A stretch of DNA of 64,000 bases from Colwellia sp. (GTDB taxonomy: Bacteria; Pseudomonadota; Gammaproteobacteria; Enterobacterales; Alteromonadaceae). Shown in pieces: positions 27,225 through 37,606 of this stretch (the first letter of the stretch is position 1; each line of letters starts with the position of its first letter). The DNA is taken from assembly GCA_013215295.1 (NCBI GenBank), contig JABSOZ010000002.1, positions 496,001-560,000 of the forward strand. Reading direction: 5' to 3'. The position numbers and the translations under genes are program-made. Below the pieces are notes generated by a model. That model was not told where the DNA came from. It worked only from the letters and a program-made list of their open reading frames with translations, and did not search any database.

Positions 27225-28484
27225 TTAGCCAAAAATTGCACGCATTAAGCCAATAGCTTGCTCTACACTCTTACCGTTTTTCACTTGGATAACAATTGAG
27301 TCACGTTTACCTTGCATATATTCAGGTAAATCATCAGAAGTTAATGCTCTATCAACTAAAACTTCGGCTGACTCTTTACTGCGTTTTTTAGGCGTAGCTT
27401 TAGATTTTGTCAGCGCTTTATTGCGAATTTTATCTCGTAAGCGAATGAAGTTTGAGTTTTCTGCTAAATCAACATCAGCAAAGAGAAATAGATCAATTAA
27501 TACGGCGCGGTTATTCCATATAGCCAACTCATAATTTACTTCACTATTAGCCATCTCACTGGTATCAGTTGAATCACTTTTTTCATTTTCAGCGGCGATT
27601 TGAGCATTCGCTTCTGGTTTAGCATGATGCCACCAAGGAAATGTACGTAAAGTTCCAATTAAGTCGTGCCAATATGAAGAAAAATCAGTGTTTTTAAATT
27701 TAGCAATTGATAAGCCCTGACATAAGATATCAATTTTATTATTGTTCAGTGCAATAAATTGATCGGGTCTACGCATAGCTAATAGACGAGTTGCTGCAGC
27801 TAAAGGTGGTTTCTCACCTTGAGCTTTGTCTTGGGTGTACTCTTTAAAAATTTGTTGAAAATCATTAACAAAGTTTTCATAGTCATCATGATTTACTTCA
27901 CCCGTTAAAGGGATATGCGCTAATGCCGAATCAAACTTCTCAGGAGACTTTGCTAATAATGTATGGAAAACTTTCGCACCTTTCGTTGCAGCAAACCATT
28001 CAACATCAAAATTATAAATACTGTAATCATGATTAGTCGTGTGCTTTCCGGCAAAAGCTAAACGATCTTCTTCGATTAAACCCGCTAACGGCTGTTGACG
28101 AATTTCATCGAGGTAGCTAAGTAAACGTAAACGTTCATCTAATGCGTGGATCTTATTTTGTTGTTCGATAAAACCAACAAATATTGGCCAAGAGGCAATA
28201 CGAGCCATCTTAAACTGGCTAATGCTAAAACCAACTTCAAGGATCTCTTGTAATTTTTTTAACGGTAAAAACTGTTCTTCATCTAAAAGATCCATATTGA
28301 GATCTTCACGACATAATCGAATTAATTCACCACACCAACTAAGAAAGTTATCTGGACGTTGTGAAACTTTAACAGCCATTAAATTTAAACTTAGTGGCGT
28401 AAAGTATTTTAGGGCATTTTGATAAACCTGATTTTCAGCAGTCGACAAAGACATTTGAACAGGTGAAGATAACAATTTTTTCAT
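27225..28484 (-). CDS. Hypothetical protein, 419 aa
   Basis: I do not recognise this protein. It has no signal peptide or TM helix and should be cytoplasmic. Residues 1-270 are helical with many aromatic residues (FPWWHHAKP near residue 282); a charged linker (about 290-310, EKSDSTDTSEMANSEV) and a Lys-rich stretch (KSKATPKKRSKESAE near 360-375) precede a short conserved-looking C-terminus (GKSVEQAIGLMRAIFG). It is transcribed alone between the membrane-stress island and the transglutaminase lipoprotein. Base use is like its neighbours, so recent transfer is not suggested. Confidence 0.75.
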   Translation of the reverse strand: MKKLLSSPVQMSLSTAENQVYQNALKYFTPLSLNLMAVKVSQRPDNFLSWCGELIRLCREDLNMDLLDEEQFLPLKKLQEILEVGFSISQFKMARIASWPIFVGFIEQQNKIHALDERLRLLSYLDEIRQQPLAGLIEEDRLAFAGKHTTNHDYSIYNFDVEWFAATKGAKVFHTLLAKSPEKFDSALAHIPLTGEVNHDDYENFVNDFQQIFKEYTQDKAQGEKPPLAAATRLLAMRRPDQFIALNNNKIDILCQGLSIAKFKNTDFSSYWHDLIGTLRTFPWWHHAKPEANAQIAAENEKSDSTDTSEMANSEVNYELAIWNNRAVLIDLFLFADVDLAENSNFIRLRDKIRNKALTKSKATPKKRSKESAEVLVDRALTSDDLPEYMQGKRDSIVIQVKNGKSVEQAIGLMRAIFG

Positions 28485-28904
28485 TAAACTTTACAAACTC
28501 CAATATGAGGATTATTGCTAGATATGCCTTAAGCATAGACTATACATAACTTAGAAAAGGCGAGGATAATCCCCATTAATTAGGTTATAGCAATAAATTG
28601 AACTCATTATAATAAAATAATATCTTTCTGACCAATAATATCTGAGTAAATCTGTGAAATCAGGTTTCCGCTATTGTTTTAGTAAGGATATCACTGCTAC
28701 AGCGCCAGAGCATTAATCTCGTAATAAGGTCCAATAGATATAATCTATAGTCAAAATAATGATAACTGTGACAAGTCGTTAGCTATTTCTAACTAAACTT
28801 TATTATAAGTTATTTTTCTGTTAGTTTAATTACTAAGATATTCGTAGTTAAATTGTTCTGCGGTTAATCAAAAGAAAAAATTAATAATAAAATTGGGATA
28901 ACAA
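28485..28904. other. 420-nt AT-rich intergenic region between divergent genes
   Basis: No open frame of note and no RNA gene were seen. It must hold the promoters of the divergent 27225-28484 and 28905-30095 genes. Several AT-rich tracts but no clear palindrome or repeat stood out. Confidence 0.5.
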
Positions 28905-30095
28905 ATGAAAAGTGCAAAAATAATTTCCATTTTCATGCTCACACTCGTTTTATCAGCTTGTTCAACTAAATCTGTAAATAGCCCTCAGCCACAAATTGCT
29001 AAGCAACAGATCAACATTCCTATTAATGACAGTTTATTTATCCAAACAAAAACAACACAATTAAATGAACAAGCTATATTTTCTTTAACACTAGAACAAC
29101 AGAATCAATTTCTATTAAAATTTAACCGACACATAACACTCGGTTTTAAACCCCACACTGCACTTTATGAAATACTTAAGAAAAAAATCACTGACTTCAC
29201 CTATTACGGTGAAACATATAATGCTACTACAGTAATGGAGCTTAATAAGGGAAACTGTATGAGTTTGGCAATTTTAACCACCGCTTATGCTAAGCTTGTC
29301 GGTTTAGAGTTTTCATATCGTGTCGTCCATACGTTACCTATATTCTCTAAAAAAGATGACTTGGTTTTATCTTCATCTCATGTACAGACCATTATTTATG
29401 ATCCCACCTTTGTCCCTGATAAAAGTTTTTTTTACCTTTCTACACCTAGAATAGCAATCGATTACTTTCCAAATAAATGGAATCGCAAAGGCAAAGCATA
29501 TTCTTATAATGCGTTTATAGCGATGTACTATAAGAACCTTGCCGCAGATGCTCTCGTCGAAAAAGATTTATCTAAATCATTTATTTATGCCAATAAAGCC
29601 TATGAATATGATACTAAGAATATAGATACCATTAATTTATTAGCCGTTATTCACCGTAGAGCGGGAGACGTAAAAACAGCAGAAGAAATATACAAAGTAG
29701 CTTTAGACATGGGGAAACCGAACATCTCATTGTTAAGTAATTATATTATGCTCCTTAAATCTCAACTACGAATGGAAGAGGTAGCAGTACTACAAAATAA
29801 AATGAATAAATTAGACGATATGAATCCATATCAATCATTAGGAGAAGCTTTTAATGCTAGAAAAAATGGCAACATAAAGCAAGCAGAAGTGTTTTTCAAA
29901 AAGGCACTAAAAAAAGCCCCTTATTTAAATCAAGCCTACATGGGGTTATATCATATTTATGTAAAGCAACAAGAAATGGATAAGGCTCAAGAAATGCTGA
30001 TTAAAGCGTTAGAATGGACCTATGAGCTTGATGAAAAAAAACTATACAAGCAAAAACTTTATAGTATTAGCCAAATGATTGCTAAAAACAGCTAA
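28905..30095 (+). CDS. Lipoprotein with transglutaminase-like domain and TPR repeats
   Basis: A 396-aa lipoprotein (lipobox LSAC, Cys19). Residues about 85-190 fit a transglutaminase-like papain fold, with candidate catalytic Cys in KGNCMSLAIL, His in SSSHVQTII and Asp in IYDPT. Residues about 210-390 form tetratricopeptide-type helix pairs (for example YANKAYEYDTKNIDTINLLA and KQAEVFFKKALKKAPYLNQA). The layout suggests a periplasmic enzyme or scaffold that binds a partner through its TPRs. The substrate is unknown. A monocistronic gene, convergent with the histidine kinase gene downstream. Confidence 0.75.
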   Translation: MKSAKIISIFMLTLVLSACSTKSVNSPQPQIAKQQINIPINDSLFIQTKTTQLNEQAIFSLTLEQQNQFLLKFNRHITLGFKPHTALYEILKKKITDFTYYGETYNATTVMELNKGNCMSLAILTTAYAKLVGLEFSYRVVHTLPIFSKKDDLVLSSSHVQTIIYDPTFVPDKSFFYLSTPRIAIDYFPNKWNRKGKAYSYNAFIAMYYKNLAADALVEKDLSKSFIYANKAYEYDTKNIDTINLLAVIHRRAGDVKTAEEIYKVALDMGKPNISLLSNYIMLLKSQLRMEEVAVLQNKMNKLDDMNPYQSLGEAFNARKNGNIKQAEVFFKKALKKAPYLNQAYMGLYHIYVKQQEMDKAQEMLIKALEWTYELDEKKLYKQKLYSISQMIAKNS

Positions 30096-30190
30096 ACCGT
30101 GAGCAACGCTATTTACAATTGTCCCTGCCTTTGAGTCAATACAAAGATAAGTAAACATTGCTCAAGCAAATATAAAAGAGAGTTAACGGC

Positions 30191-31531
30191 TTAATGCTTT
30201 GATATCGAAATGATAGCTTCAGCGCCTTTAACCTCTTTTCTATTTGTTAACGTTAATAGTCCACCATGATTAAATAAAATTTGTTTACACAAAGCTAAGC
30301 CAATGCCACTACCTTGGGGTTTAGTACTGTAAAAAGGCACAAACAAGTTTTCTTTGTTGGCTATCCCACTGCCTGAGTCACAAATATGAATATGAAAATA
30401 CTTATCGTCTTCTTGGCAAAAAACTTCAATCCTTTTATGCTCATTTTTATGCGAGCCTTCCATCGCCTCTTTTGCGTTTTTAAATATATTAATAAAAACT
30501 TGTTCAAGTTGAGCTTTATCTGCATTGATATGCATATGATCTAATTCAAGGTACTTTTCTGGGAATGAAATATTGCAATCACTAAATAATGCCACGCAAT
30601 TATTAAGGAAACCTTGCAAGGCAAAGGAGCTTTTATTAGGTTCAGGTAAATGTGAAAGCTGGCTATAGCTCGCAATAAATGAGCTAAGGGAGCTTGCTCT
30701 TTCATTAATAATATCTATACCTGTTAATAACGAGCTTCGATTCAGCTCTTTATTCTCGTCTTGTAATTTTGTTCGCATTGATTGACTGATGCTGGAGATT
30801 GGCGTTAAAGAGTTATTCATTTCATGGCTTAATACACGTAATAAGCTCTGCCATGATTTACGTTCTTTTTCTAAGAGTAACCGCTGAGCCGAAGTGATTA
30901 AAAAAAGCTGATGTTGCTTGCCTTCACTCAAAAAGTATTCTTTAAAGAGGAAATGTTCCCCTCTCAGTTGAGGGAGTTCAAAATCAATAATACCGCTTGG
31001 TGTTTCGCTAATGATTTTCCCTATTGTTAGACTTGTAAACATTAAATGCGCTTGCTGAGACATATCAATTTGTAATAATTTTTGCGCAGAATCATTTGCC
31101 ATAACAATTCGCCCTTGCTCATCCACAGCCAAAACCCTGGCATCCTTGTGTTGCATGCTGCGGGCAAGGAATTGTCGGCTCTCTTTTGCTTCAATTTTAC
31201 TTAAAGCCAGTGTATCGGCCAGGTTATTGACTAAGGTGAGTAATTCTTGAAAAGCTTTATTGTCTTGTTCTCGGCCACGCAAACTATAATCACCATCGAT
31301 CATAGATTCAATAATGTTGGACAAAGTTCTAATTTGTTGCTGAGAGCGTTGCTGAGAAATTACAACAATAAACACAGCTATCAGCGATAAAATAATAATA
31401 ATAAAAGCAATCAAATAGCCTGAAACATTCGCAAATAAAAGCGCCATTGTCGTAATAATTAAACACGGCAAGCATAAAAACAATGCCAATAAGCTATGAT
31501 TATTTTTGGGCTTTCGTTTTGATTTAGTCAA
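30191..31531 (-). CDS. Sensor histidine kinase (NtrY-like), partner of the sigma-54 regulator
   Basis: A 446-aa membrane kinase with two close TM helices (about residues 10-60), a HAMP-like stretch (SMIDGDYSLRG), a PAS-like segment (VLAVDEQGRIVMAND), the phosphoacceptor box LSHEMNNSLTPISS near residue 240, and the ATPase motifs NIFKNAKEAM, DSGSGI and GSGIGLALCKQIL. The HEMNNSLTPI form is typical of kinases that partner NtrC-type activators. Its start overlaps the end of the response regulator gene by 8 nt, so the two proteins are coupled and probably form one two-component system controlling the efflux genes upstream. Confidence 0.88.
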   Translation of the reverse strand: MTKSKRKPKNNHSLLALFLCLPCLIITTMALLFANVSGYLIAFIIIILSLIAVFIVVISQQRSQQQIRTLSNIIESMIDGDYSLRGREQDNKAFQELLTLVNNLADTLALSKIEAKESRQFLARSMQHKDARVLAVDEQGRIVMANDSAQKLLQIDMSQQAHLMFTSLTIGKIISETPSGIIDFELPQLRGEHFLFKEYFLSEGKQHQLFLITSAQRLLLEKERKSWQSLLRVLSHEMNNSLTPISSISQSMRTKLQDENKELNRSSLLTGIDIINERASSLSSFIASYSQLSHLPEPNKSSFALQGFLNNCVALFSDCNISFPEKYLELDHMHINADKAQLEQVFINIFKNAKEAMEGSHKNEHKRIEVFCQEDDKYFHIHICDSGSGIANKENLFVPFYSTKPQGSGIGLALCKQILFNHGGLLTLTNRKEVKGAEAIISISKH

Positions 31532-32924
31532 GGCCGTATTTACTCATGCGACGATAAAAACCACTACGACTTAAACCTAGAGATTTTGCAGTTTCAGTAG
31601 CATTACCCCGGTGATATTTCAAACGATTAATTAACGAGAGTTTTTCTATTTCATCTAAAGATAATGACGAATTAGTCGCTAAGTTGTCACTATTATTTTC
31701 CTCTACATCTCCAGCAGATTGATAGATATCTTCTAGTAATAAGTCGCGTGCACCTATTGTTGTTTTTTTGCAGGTAAAAAGTAATTTTTCCATAAGATGA
31801 CTTAGTTCACGTATATTACCCGGCCAAGTATACTGCTGTAATTTATCAAGAGCCTCTGGTGAAAGCTCAGGCGCGACAATATTATATTTTCTACTAAAGC
31901 TTTGTAAAAAGTAATTAGCTAATGGTTCAATATCTTCAATACGTTCATGTAATGAAGGCACACGGAATTGAATGGTATTCAGCCGATAAAATAAATCTTG
32001 TCTAAATTGTTGTTCACTAATGGCTTTCGCTAAATCACAGTTAGTCGCAGAAATAATACGTACGTCGGCGGTGAGTGATTTACTGCTGCCAACTACTTCA
32101 AATTTTTTCTCTTCTAATACTCGTAATAATTTAGCTTGTTGAGCCATTGAAATATTGGCAAGTTCATCTAAAAACAGGGTACCTTGCTCTGCCATTTCAA
32201 AACGACCAATGCGGTTTTCTTTGGCGTCAGTAAATGCACCTTTTAAATGACCAAACATTTCACTTTCAAAAAGACTTTCCGGAATTGCGCCCATATTAAC
32301 AGGGACAAAAGAATTTTCTGAACGAGATGACCGTTGATGAACATAGGAAGCCAACATGCTTTTACCGGTACCATTATCACCGGTGAGTAGAATACTCATA
32401 TCACTTTTAGCCAATTCTTCTAATGATGATAGTAACGTTTTCATCGCTGGAGAATGTGCAATGATCCCTGTGTTTACAGGGAATGTTTGCGAACGAAGCA
32501 TTTTATTTTCTTGATTAAGGCGGTTCAGCTTTTTATCAATACTCGCTAATTTCAATTGCGTATTAATCGCACTAAGCATGCGCTCATTGTTCCAAGGCTT
32601 TTGGATAAAATCTTTGGCGCCAGCACGCATTGCATCAACAGCAATATCAATGGTTGCCCATCCTGTCATGACTATAATAGGAAGGTTTTCATCGAACCGT
32701 TGAATAGCCTCAACTAACTGCAACCCTTCACTGCCAGAAGTGGTGTCTTGCTGAAAATTCATATCAATCAGTACAAGATCAACACTTTCCCGCTTGAGGT
32801 TTTCCAGCACAGCTTCTGGAGTCGTCATCGCTATAATGTCGAAATTTTCTTCCGACAACATATATTTTAAGCTGGCAATAATATTTAAGTCATCGTCAGC
32901 GATTAAGATTTTTTTATTTTTCAC
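31524..32924 (-). CDS. Sigma-54-dependent response regulator (NtrC family)
   Basis: A 466-aa activator with three parts: receiver domain (Asp in VDLVLIDMNFQ, Thr in VMTGWA, Lys in IQKPW), AAA+ domain (Walker A GDNGTGKS, Walker B GTLFLDELA) and a Fis-type HTH at the C-terminus (GNATETAKSLGLSRSGFYRR). The sigma-54 contact loop reads GAFTDA rather than the classical GAFTGA, a variation in the loop that touches sigma factor. It should remodel RNA polymerase-sigma-54 closed complexes. It is encoded in the same direction downstream of the ABC efflux genes, whose promoter region has a sigma-54 signature, so it probably activates its own operon. Confidence 0.92.
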   Translation of the reverse strand: MKNKKILIADDDLNIIASLKYMLSEENFDIIAMTTPEAVLENLKRESVDLVLIDMNFQQDTTSGSEGLQLVEAIQRFDENLPIIVMTGWATIDIAVDAMRAGAKDFIQKPWNNERMLSAINTQLKLASIDKKLNRLNQENKMLRSQTFPVNTGIIAHSPAMKTLLSSLEELAKSDMSILLTGDNGTGKSMLASYVHQRSSRSENSFVPVNMGAIPESLFESEMFGHLKGAFTDAKENRIGRFEMAEQGTLFLDELANISMAQQAKLLRVLEEKKFEVVGSSKSLTADVRIISATNCDLAKAISEQQFRQDLFYRLNTIQFRVPSLHERIEDIEPLANYFLQSFSRKYNIVAPELSPEALDKLQQYTWPGNIRELSHLMEKLLFTCKKTTIGARDLLLEDIYQSAGDVEENNSDNLATNSSLSLDEIEKLSLINRLKYHRGNATETAKSLGLSRSGFYRRMSKYGLD

Positions 32925-33002
32925 AGTATTAATACTTACACCATTGATTAATATTAGTATATCGCCCTAACGGTAAGGGCGATAGCTTTTACTTTCTTAG
33001 AC

Positions 33003-35426
33003 TTATTCGTAACGAAGCGCTGAGCTAGGCTCCATTTTAACTGCCCGCCTGGTTGGTGCATAAATAGCTAACATAACAATAACTGACAAACCAACAACCA
33101 CGGTAATAGCAATAACTACATATAAATAAGAAGGAAATATTCCTTCCGTTATAGCATTAAAACCAAAAGCTATTAATACAAAAATAGCTAAGGCTAAGCC
33201 AAGTCCTTTAACAAGTTGTTTCGCTCCTTGCTTTAAAAACATATTAACAATACTTTTATCGGTTGCTCCTACCGCGCGCCTAATACCAACTTCATGAGTT
33301 CGTTGTGCCACTGAATTAGCGGTTAAACCATAAATACCAACAAGGGCTAACATGAGTGCAAAGAAACCGGTACCAAAAGTGATATTTGACGTGAGCTGCA
33401 TGATATCACGCATCATGCCTCTATTTTTTTCTGCTGGTTGAACCGCATAAAAGAGCTCAATCGTTCGATCTGTTTTATACAATGCCTGATAAAAAATTTC
33501 TTCGCTATTAATCAATTCACCTTCTATCAGGTAATATAGATTCTGAAAAGGAGTCATAAACTGTAAGCTCGAAATATATATTTCATCAGCGCTATCAAGC
33601 TTACCAAGCATACTTCTAGGATTAATCCGGTTTGTCACTACGCCAACGATGAATAGCGTTTCATTATTTTCGTTCACCTTAAGTTGAAAACTTTTCCCCA
33701 CAACCGACTCACCCGGCCAATACCGACTCGCCATTGACTGACTTATAATAGCAACTTTACGATTACCTTCTTTATCTTGATGATTAAGAAAACGCCCATC
33801 AAGTAGATCAACCCCAACGGTATTTGTACTGCCGATCACACCAATAGTATCAACGGTAGGTTTGCTATTTTCATCCGTATAATCAACGCCCTCTAACGTT
33901 AATGGAAACTCGCCGAGCCAATTATTTGTCATCACATCTACCACTCGTGGATGGCTTTTAATATCTGCCATTAAGCTTTGGTAAAAGGCAATCTGCTGTT
34001 GTGGTTCTGCATACTTGTTCTCAGGTAAGGTGAGTCTAGCTCTCATCACATGAGTATAATCATCGCCCGTCTCTAAATTAACAAATTTATTCGAAATATA
34101 ACCTGACATCGCGCCAATGAGCATTAATATAGCAACAAGAAATACTTGAGTGGTTACTAACAACCGAGATAAACGCCCTGCTTTTTTCCCTTGCGCCCCA
34201 CGAGTACCATCACGTAATGTTGCATTAATGTCTTGATTTGCTGAGCGCCAAGCAGGTAAGAATGAAGACAAGAATATCGTCACTAAAGTGAAAGTAATTG
34301 CCATCAATAACGTTTCTTTATCCATACCCCAGTTCCACCAAAAGACTAACGCTTGGTCATTCCATGAATGAAGAATTATATCTGTGTAATGTAAAGCAGC
34401 GCCAACAAGTAGCACGGACAAAACACCACCTAGCAGGGTAATTATGATGCCTTCCCACATTAACTGACTCACTAAACGATTATGTGATGCTCCTAAAGCG
34501 GCACGTATCGCTGTTTCTTTTTGACGTTCAATAGCACGTGCAAGTAAAAGATTTCCAACATTAATGCATGCAAGTAAAAGGATCATTCCAGCGATCACGT
34601 TAAGAAAGGCAAAAATCACCGTGCCTTCTCCTCCCATTTGCGCAAATGGAAACGTCAATAACTGCACGCTTTTGTTACCCTCTTCTAAATCGTATTCTGT
34701 TACATTTTGTTGATATATGGCATTGAGTTGCTGGCTCAGAATTTGCTCTGCTTTAACCTGACTAATACCTGGTTTAACACGGCCATAAGAACGGATAGAA
34801 CTAGAGACTTTCGGGCTGGTTTTTAATATTGATAATTTTATTGGCAACCAAATACCGCTTGAGCCAGGAAAACGATACCCTTGAGGCATAACACCAACAA
34901 TTTCAGTAACAATGTCATTCGCAATAATCGTCATACCAATAACATTATTGTTTGACGAATAATCATTTATCCAAATTTGCGAGCTGATAACGGCAACAGG
35001 TGAAGCCCCTGCTTCCATATCTGCTTTTTGCAAAGTTCGACCTAATACTGCTTTAGTCCCGCTAAAGGTAAAAAAACCTTCATCAACATAAGTCCCAAAT
35101 ACATTTTTCCCGCTATCCTCAAAAGACAAGCGTATATCTGTATTATCATAAAAACCAAACTCACTCAGCACAGTTTGTTTTTCTTTAATCAGAGAAAATT
35201 CATATGCCGTTATTAAGTCAAATTCACCATTAAACTCTGCATTTACAGACAACATGGTGTCACCATTAGGCAAAGGTATATCTTTGTACATGGTTGAATA
35301 CAAAAATGAAAAGGTAAATAAACTAATAGAAAGGCCACCAATAAGTACCGCTAAGGTCATCGCGGTGAATTTAGGCGATTTAAATAATAATCTAAAGGCG
35401 TATTTTATATCGATAAGTGTAGACAT
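33003..35426 (-). CDS. ABC transporter permease, duplicated MacB/FtsX architecture
   Basis: An 807-aa permease with the pattern periplasmic domain plus FtsX domain, repeated twice: TM helix near residue 20, extracytoplasmic region, three TM helices about 275-400, TM near 420, a second extracytoplasmic region, and three TM helices about 690-795. The FtsX motif is visible in both halves (AIRAALGASHNRLVSQLMWEG and GIRRAVGATDKSIVNMFLKQG). This is the long type in which a single chain makes up both halves of a MacB-like dimer. It should act with the ATPase and HlyD-type adaptor encoded upstream to move a substrate out of the cell; the substrate is not predictable. Confidence 0.88.
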   Translation of the reverse strand: MSTLIDIKYAFRLLFKSPKFTAMTLAVLIGGLSISLFTFSFLYSTMYKDIPLPNGDTMLSVNAEFNGEFDLITAYEFSLIKEKQTVLSEFGFYDNTDIRLSFEDSGKNVFGTYVDEGFFTFSGTKAVLGRTLQKADMEAGASPVAVISSQIWINDYSSNNNVIGMTIIANDIVTEIVGVMPQGYRFPGSSGIWLPIKLSILKTSPKVSSSIRSYGRVKPGISQVKAEQILSQQLNAIYQQNVTEYDLEEGNKSVQLLTFPFAQMGGEGTVIFAFLNVIAGMILLLACINVGNLLLARAIERQKETAIRAALGASHNRLVSQLMWEGIIITLLGGVLSVLLVGAALHYTDIILHSWNDQALVFWWNWGMDKETLLMAITFTLVTIFLSSFLPAWRSANQDINATLRDGTRGAQGKKAGRLSRLLVTTQVFLVAILMLIGAMSGYISNKFVNLETGDDYTHVMRARLTLPENKYAEPQQQIAFYQSLMADIKSHPRVVDVMTNNWLGEFPLTLEGVDYTDENSKPTVDTIGVIGSTNTVGVDLLDGRFLNHQDKEGNRKVAIISQSMASRYWPGESVVGKSFQLKVNENNETLFIVGVVTNRINPRSMLGKLDSADEIYISSLQFMTPFQNLYYLIEGELINSEEIFYQALYKTDRTIELFYAVQPAEKNRGMMRDIMQLTSNITFGTGFFALMLALVGIYGLTANSVAQRTHEVGIRRAVGATDKSIVNMFLKQGAKQLVKGLGLALAIFVLIAFGFNAITEGIFPSYLYVVIAITVVVGLSVIVMLAIYAPTRRAVKMEPSSALRYE

Positions 35427-35434
35427 ACTTCCTC

Positions 35435-36169
35435 CTATCCCACAGCTAATTCAGGTGCAGGCATTGCATTGGTATTATTTTTGATGTTTTTGTTATCGGC
35501 AATTAAGCGCCCATCAAACATCTCTAAACAACGGTCTGCTCGTTTTGCTGATGCAGGGTCGTGTGTCACCATACAAATAGTTGCCCCTTCTTGATGAAGT
35601 TTATCAAGTAGCGTTAATACCGCTTCAGCATTTTTTGAATCTAAATTACCCGTAGGTTCATCGGCCAGAATAATGGCGGGATCGTTAACTAAAGCGCGAG
35701 CGACGGCTACACGTTGCTGCTGACCACCAGAAAGCTGTGATGGAAAGTGGTCTTTACGGTGAGACATCTCAACTTTTTCTAAGACTTGCTGTACTTTGCT
35801 TTCAATCTCATCTTTTGATAAACCTTTTTGATATGTTAACGGTAACATCACATTTTCAAAAACCGTCAAATCGGAAATTAAGTTAAATGACTGAAAAACG
35901 AAACCAATTTGTTCGCTGCGAATTTTGGCTCTTTGATCACGAGATAATGATGAAACATCAACACCATCTAATTCATAGCTACCATGGGTTGGCGAATCAA
36001 GTAAGCCAAGCAGTGACAATAGCGTAGACTTACCACAGCCAGACTGCCCACTTAATGAAATATACTCGCCTTTTTGAATGGTTAAGTTAACGGTATCAAT
36101 AGCACGTGTTTCTATTTCTTCTGTTAAAAATCTTTTACTGATTTCTTTTAATTCGATTAATATGCTCAT
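35435..36169 (-). CDS. ABC transporter ATP-binding protein (MacB/LolD type)
   Basis: A 244-aa ATPase with Walker [12 protein letters not shown], the Q-loop in FVFQSFNLI, the signature [15 protein letters not shown], Walker [13 protein letters not shown], and the switch His in VTHDP. It belongs to the subfamily that powers MacB/LolCDE-type permeases through mechanotransmission. It lies 8 nt before the permease gene and about 50 nt after the adaptor gene, in a single operon. Confidence 0.93.
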   Translation of the reverse strand: MSILIELKEISKRFLTEEIETRAIDTVNLTIQKGEYISLSGQSGCGKSTLLSLLGLLDSPTHGSYELDGVDVSSLSRDQRAKIRSEQIGFVFQSFNLISDLTVFENVMLPLTYQKGLSKDEIESKVQQVLEKVEMSHRKDHFPSQLSGGQQQRVAVARALVNDPAIILADEPTGNLDSKNAEAVLTLLDKLHQEGATICMVTHDPASAKRADRCLEMFDGRLIADNKNIKNNTNAMPAPELAVG

Positions 36170-36221
36170 TTTTATTCCTTTACTGTGTCTGTTACGTTTA
36201 TCTTTATATAAATAGGTATTA

Positions 36222-37478
36222 TTAGTTAATCATGACTTCTTGGTGCTTTTGCCAACTCGTCGTGTCTGAAATAATAATTTCATCTCCGACGACTAACCCA
36301 GAAAGTATTTGAATTTGGTTTACTGAACTCTGCCCTAGTTTTACCTTTTGCTTTTGAGCAAATTCTTTATCCTTAATCAGTTTATATAGACCGGCGTCAC
36401 TGTAGCGAGGGGCAAATACCGGGCGTTTAACATAAAGCGCATCCGCAATATTACTCACCTCTATTAAGCCATCTACCGTTAAATCAGGCCGAGCATCATT
36501 GGGTAATTCACTATTCAGTTGCACATCAATTTGAACCATGCCAGCATTCACAGCAGGGTCAATGCGAATAACTTCACCAGTAATTTTATTGCTTCGAGTA
36601 TCAACAATAACAAGTTGTCCTAAGGTAATATCACTGACTTTACTTTCTTGAACTTGCAGCTCAGCAAACAACGAACGCTGATCCGCAATCAAAACCACAC
36701 TACCACCTACTTGAACTTGCTCCCCTAACGCTAGAGAAACTTGCTGAATCACACCATTCGTTGTTGCTCTTATAGCTAAAGCATCGACTTGATCTTTGAT
36801 GCGCTGATAGTTATTTTCCACTAGACCTAAGCGTGCTCTCTGAGCAGTTTTCGACGCTAATAAACTCGCCTTCATTTTTTCAACTTTTTGCTGTTGTGAT
36901 AACCAATATTGATTTTGTTGTTTAACAGCTAACTGGCTACGCTGATAATCAAGGGCTGATACCGTGGCATTTTTTTGTTCTATTAATTGCGTTTCTGCAT
37001 CAAGCTTTAATTTGCTGCTTTGATAGCTATAATCAGCTACGACAACTGCGTTTTCTAAATCCAGCAATTGAGATTCAAGTGATATATAAGCCGCATAATT
37101 TTCGGCCTTCTTTGCCTCAAACTCCCAACGTGCTTTTTCTAATTCTCGGTGCAATTCAGGATTAGAAAGTTGCATGAGAATTTGTCCTTTATTAACAAGT
37201 GCTCCCGCTTTTACAAAAGCTTGCTCAACACGACCAGAAACTTGTGCTGAAACCCAACGAATATAGACAGGTTTTAAAACGCCGGTTGCTCGAACATTCA
37301 CTTGGAAACGGCCTTGCTCAACAACGGCTGTTACCAATTCACTTTGTTTGACAATGAAAGATGCATCGCCCATGAAATTCTTTAGTTTATACGTGGCGAA
37401 AGCCAACATCAGTACAACTGGCACGTACCAATATTTACGCCACAAAGGTGTTGCTTGTTTTTCTCTTTGTATATCCAT
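36222..37478 (-). CDS. HlyD/MacA-type periplasmic adaptor protein
   Basis: A 418-aa membrane fusion protein with one N-terminal TM helix (residues about 14-32), a lipoyl-like half (VRATGVLKP and GQILMQLSNPEL), a long coiled-coil hairpin (about 100-225, rich in Gln, Glu, Lys and Ala) and a C-terminal barrel region. It should bridge the ABC permease to an outer membrane channel; no TolC gene is adjacent. First gene of the efflux block. A sigma-54 promoter lies about 45-60 nt before its ATG. Confidence 0.9.
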   Translation of the reverse strand: MDIQREKQATPLWRKYWYVPVVLMLAFATYKLKNFMGDASFIVKQSELVTAVVEQGRFQVNVRATGVLKPVYIRWVSAQVSGRVEQAFVKAGALVNKGQILMQLSNPELHRELEKARWEFEAKKAENYAAYISLESQLLDLENAVVVADYSYQSSKLKLDAETQLIEQKNATVSALDYQRSQLAVKQQNQYWLSQQQKVEKMKASLLASKTAQRARLGLVENNYQRIKDQVDALAIRATTNGVIQQVSLALGEQVQVGGSVVLIADQRSLFAELQVQESKVSDITLGQLVIVDTRSNKITGEVIRIDPAVNAGMVQIDVQLNSELPNDARPDLTVDGLIEVSNIADALYVKRPVFAPRYSDAGLYKLIKDKEFAQKQKVKLGQSSVNQIQILSGLVVGDEIIISDTTSWQKHQEVMIN

Positions 37479-37520
37479 ACTTTATGCTACATTTTATTGA
37501 TGAAGAATTAAGTTATGTAT

Positions 37521-37536
37521 TACAAGAGGCGTGCCA
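37521..37536 (-). promoter_or_regulatory. Sigma-54 (RpoN) promoter of the ABC efflux operon
   Basis: On the minus strand TGGCACGCCTCTTGTA matches the RpoN consensus TGGCACG-N4-TTGCA at all but one core base, with the correct spacing of the GG and TG elements. It lies 43 nt before the adaptor start codon, and the same operon encodes an NtrC-type activator. Confidence 0.8.
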
Positions 37537-37606
37537 ACAAATAACAACCAGTAAGTCATTGTTATTTACATAAAAAATAAACAGACTTTTTCTATTTATA
37601 AATACA

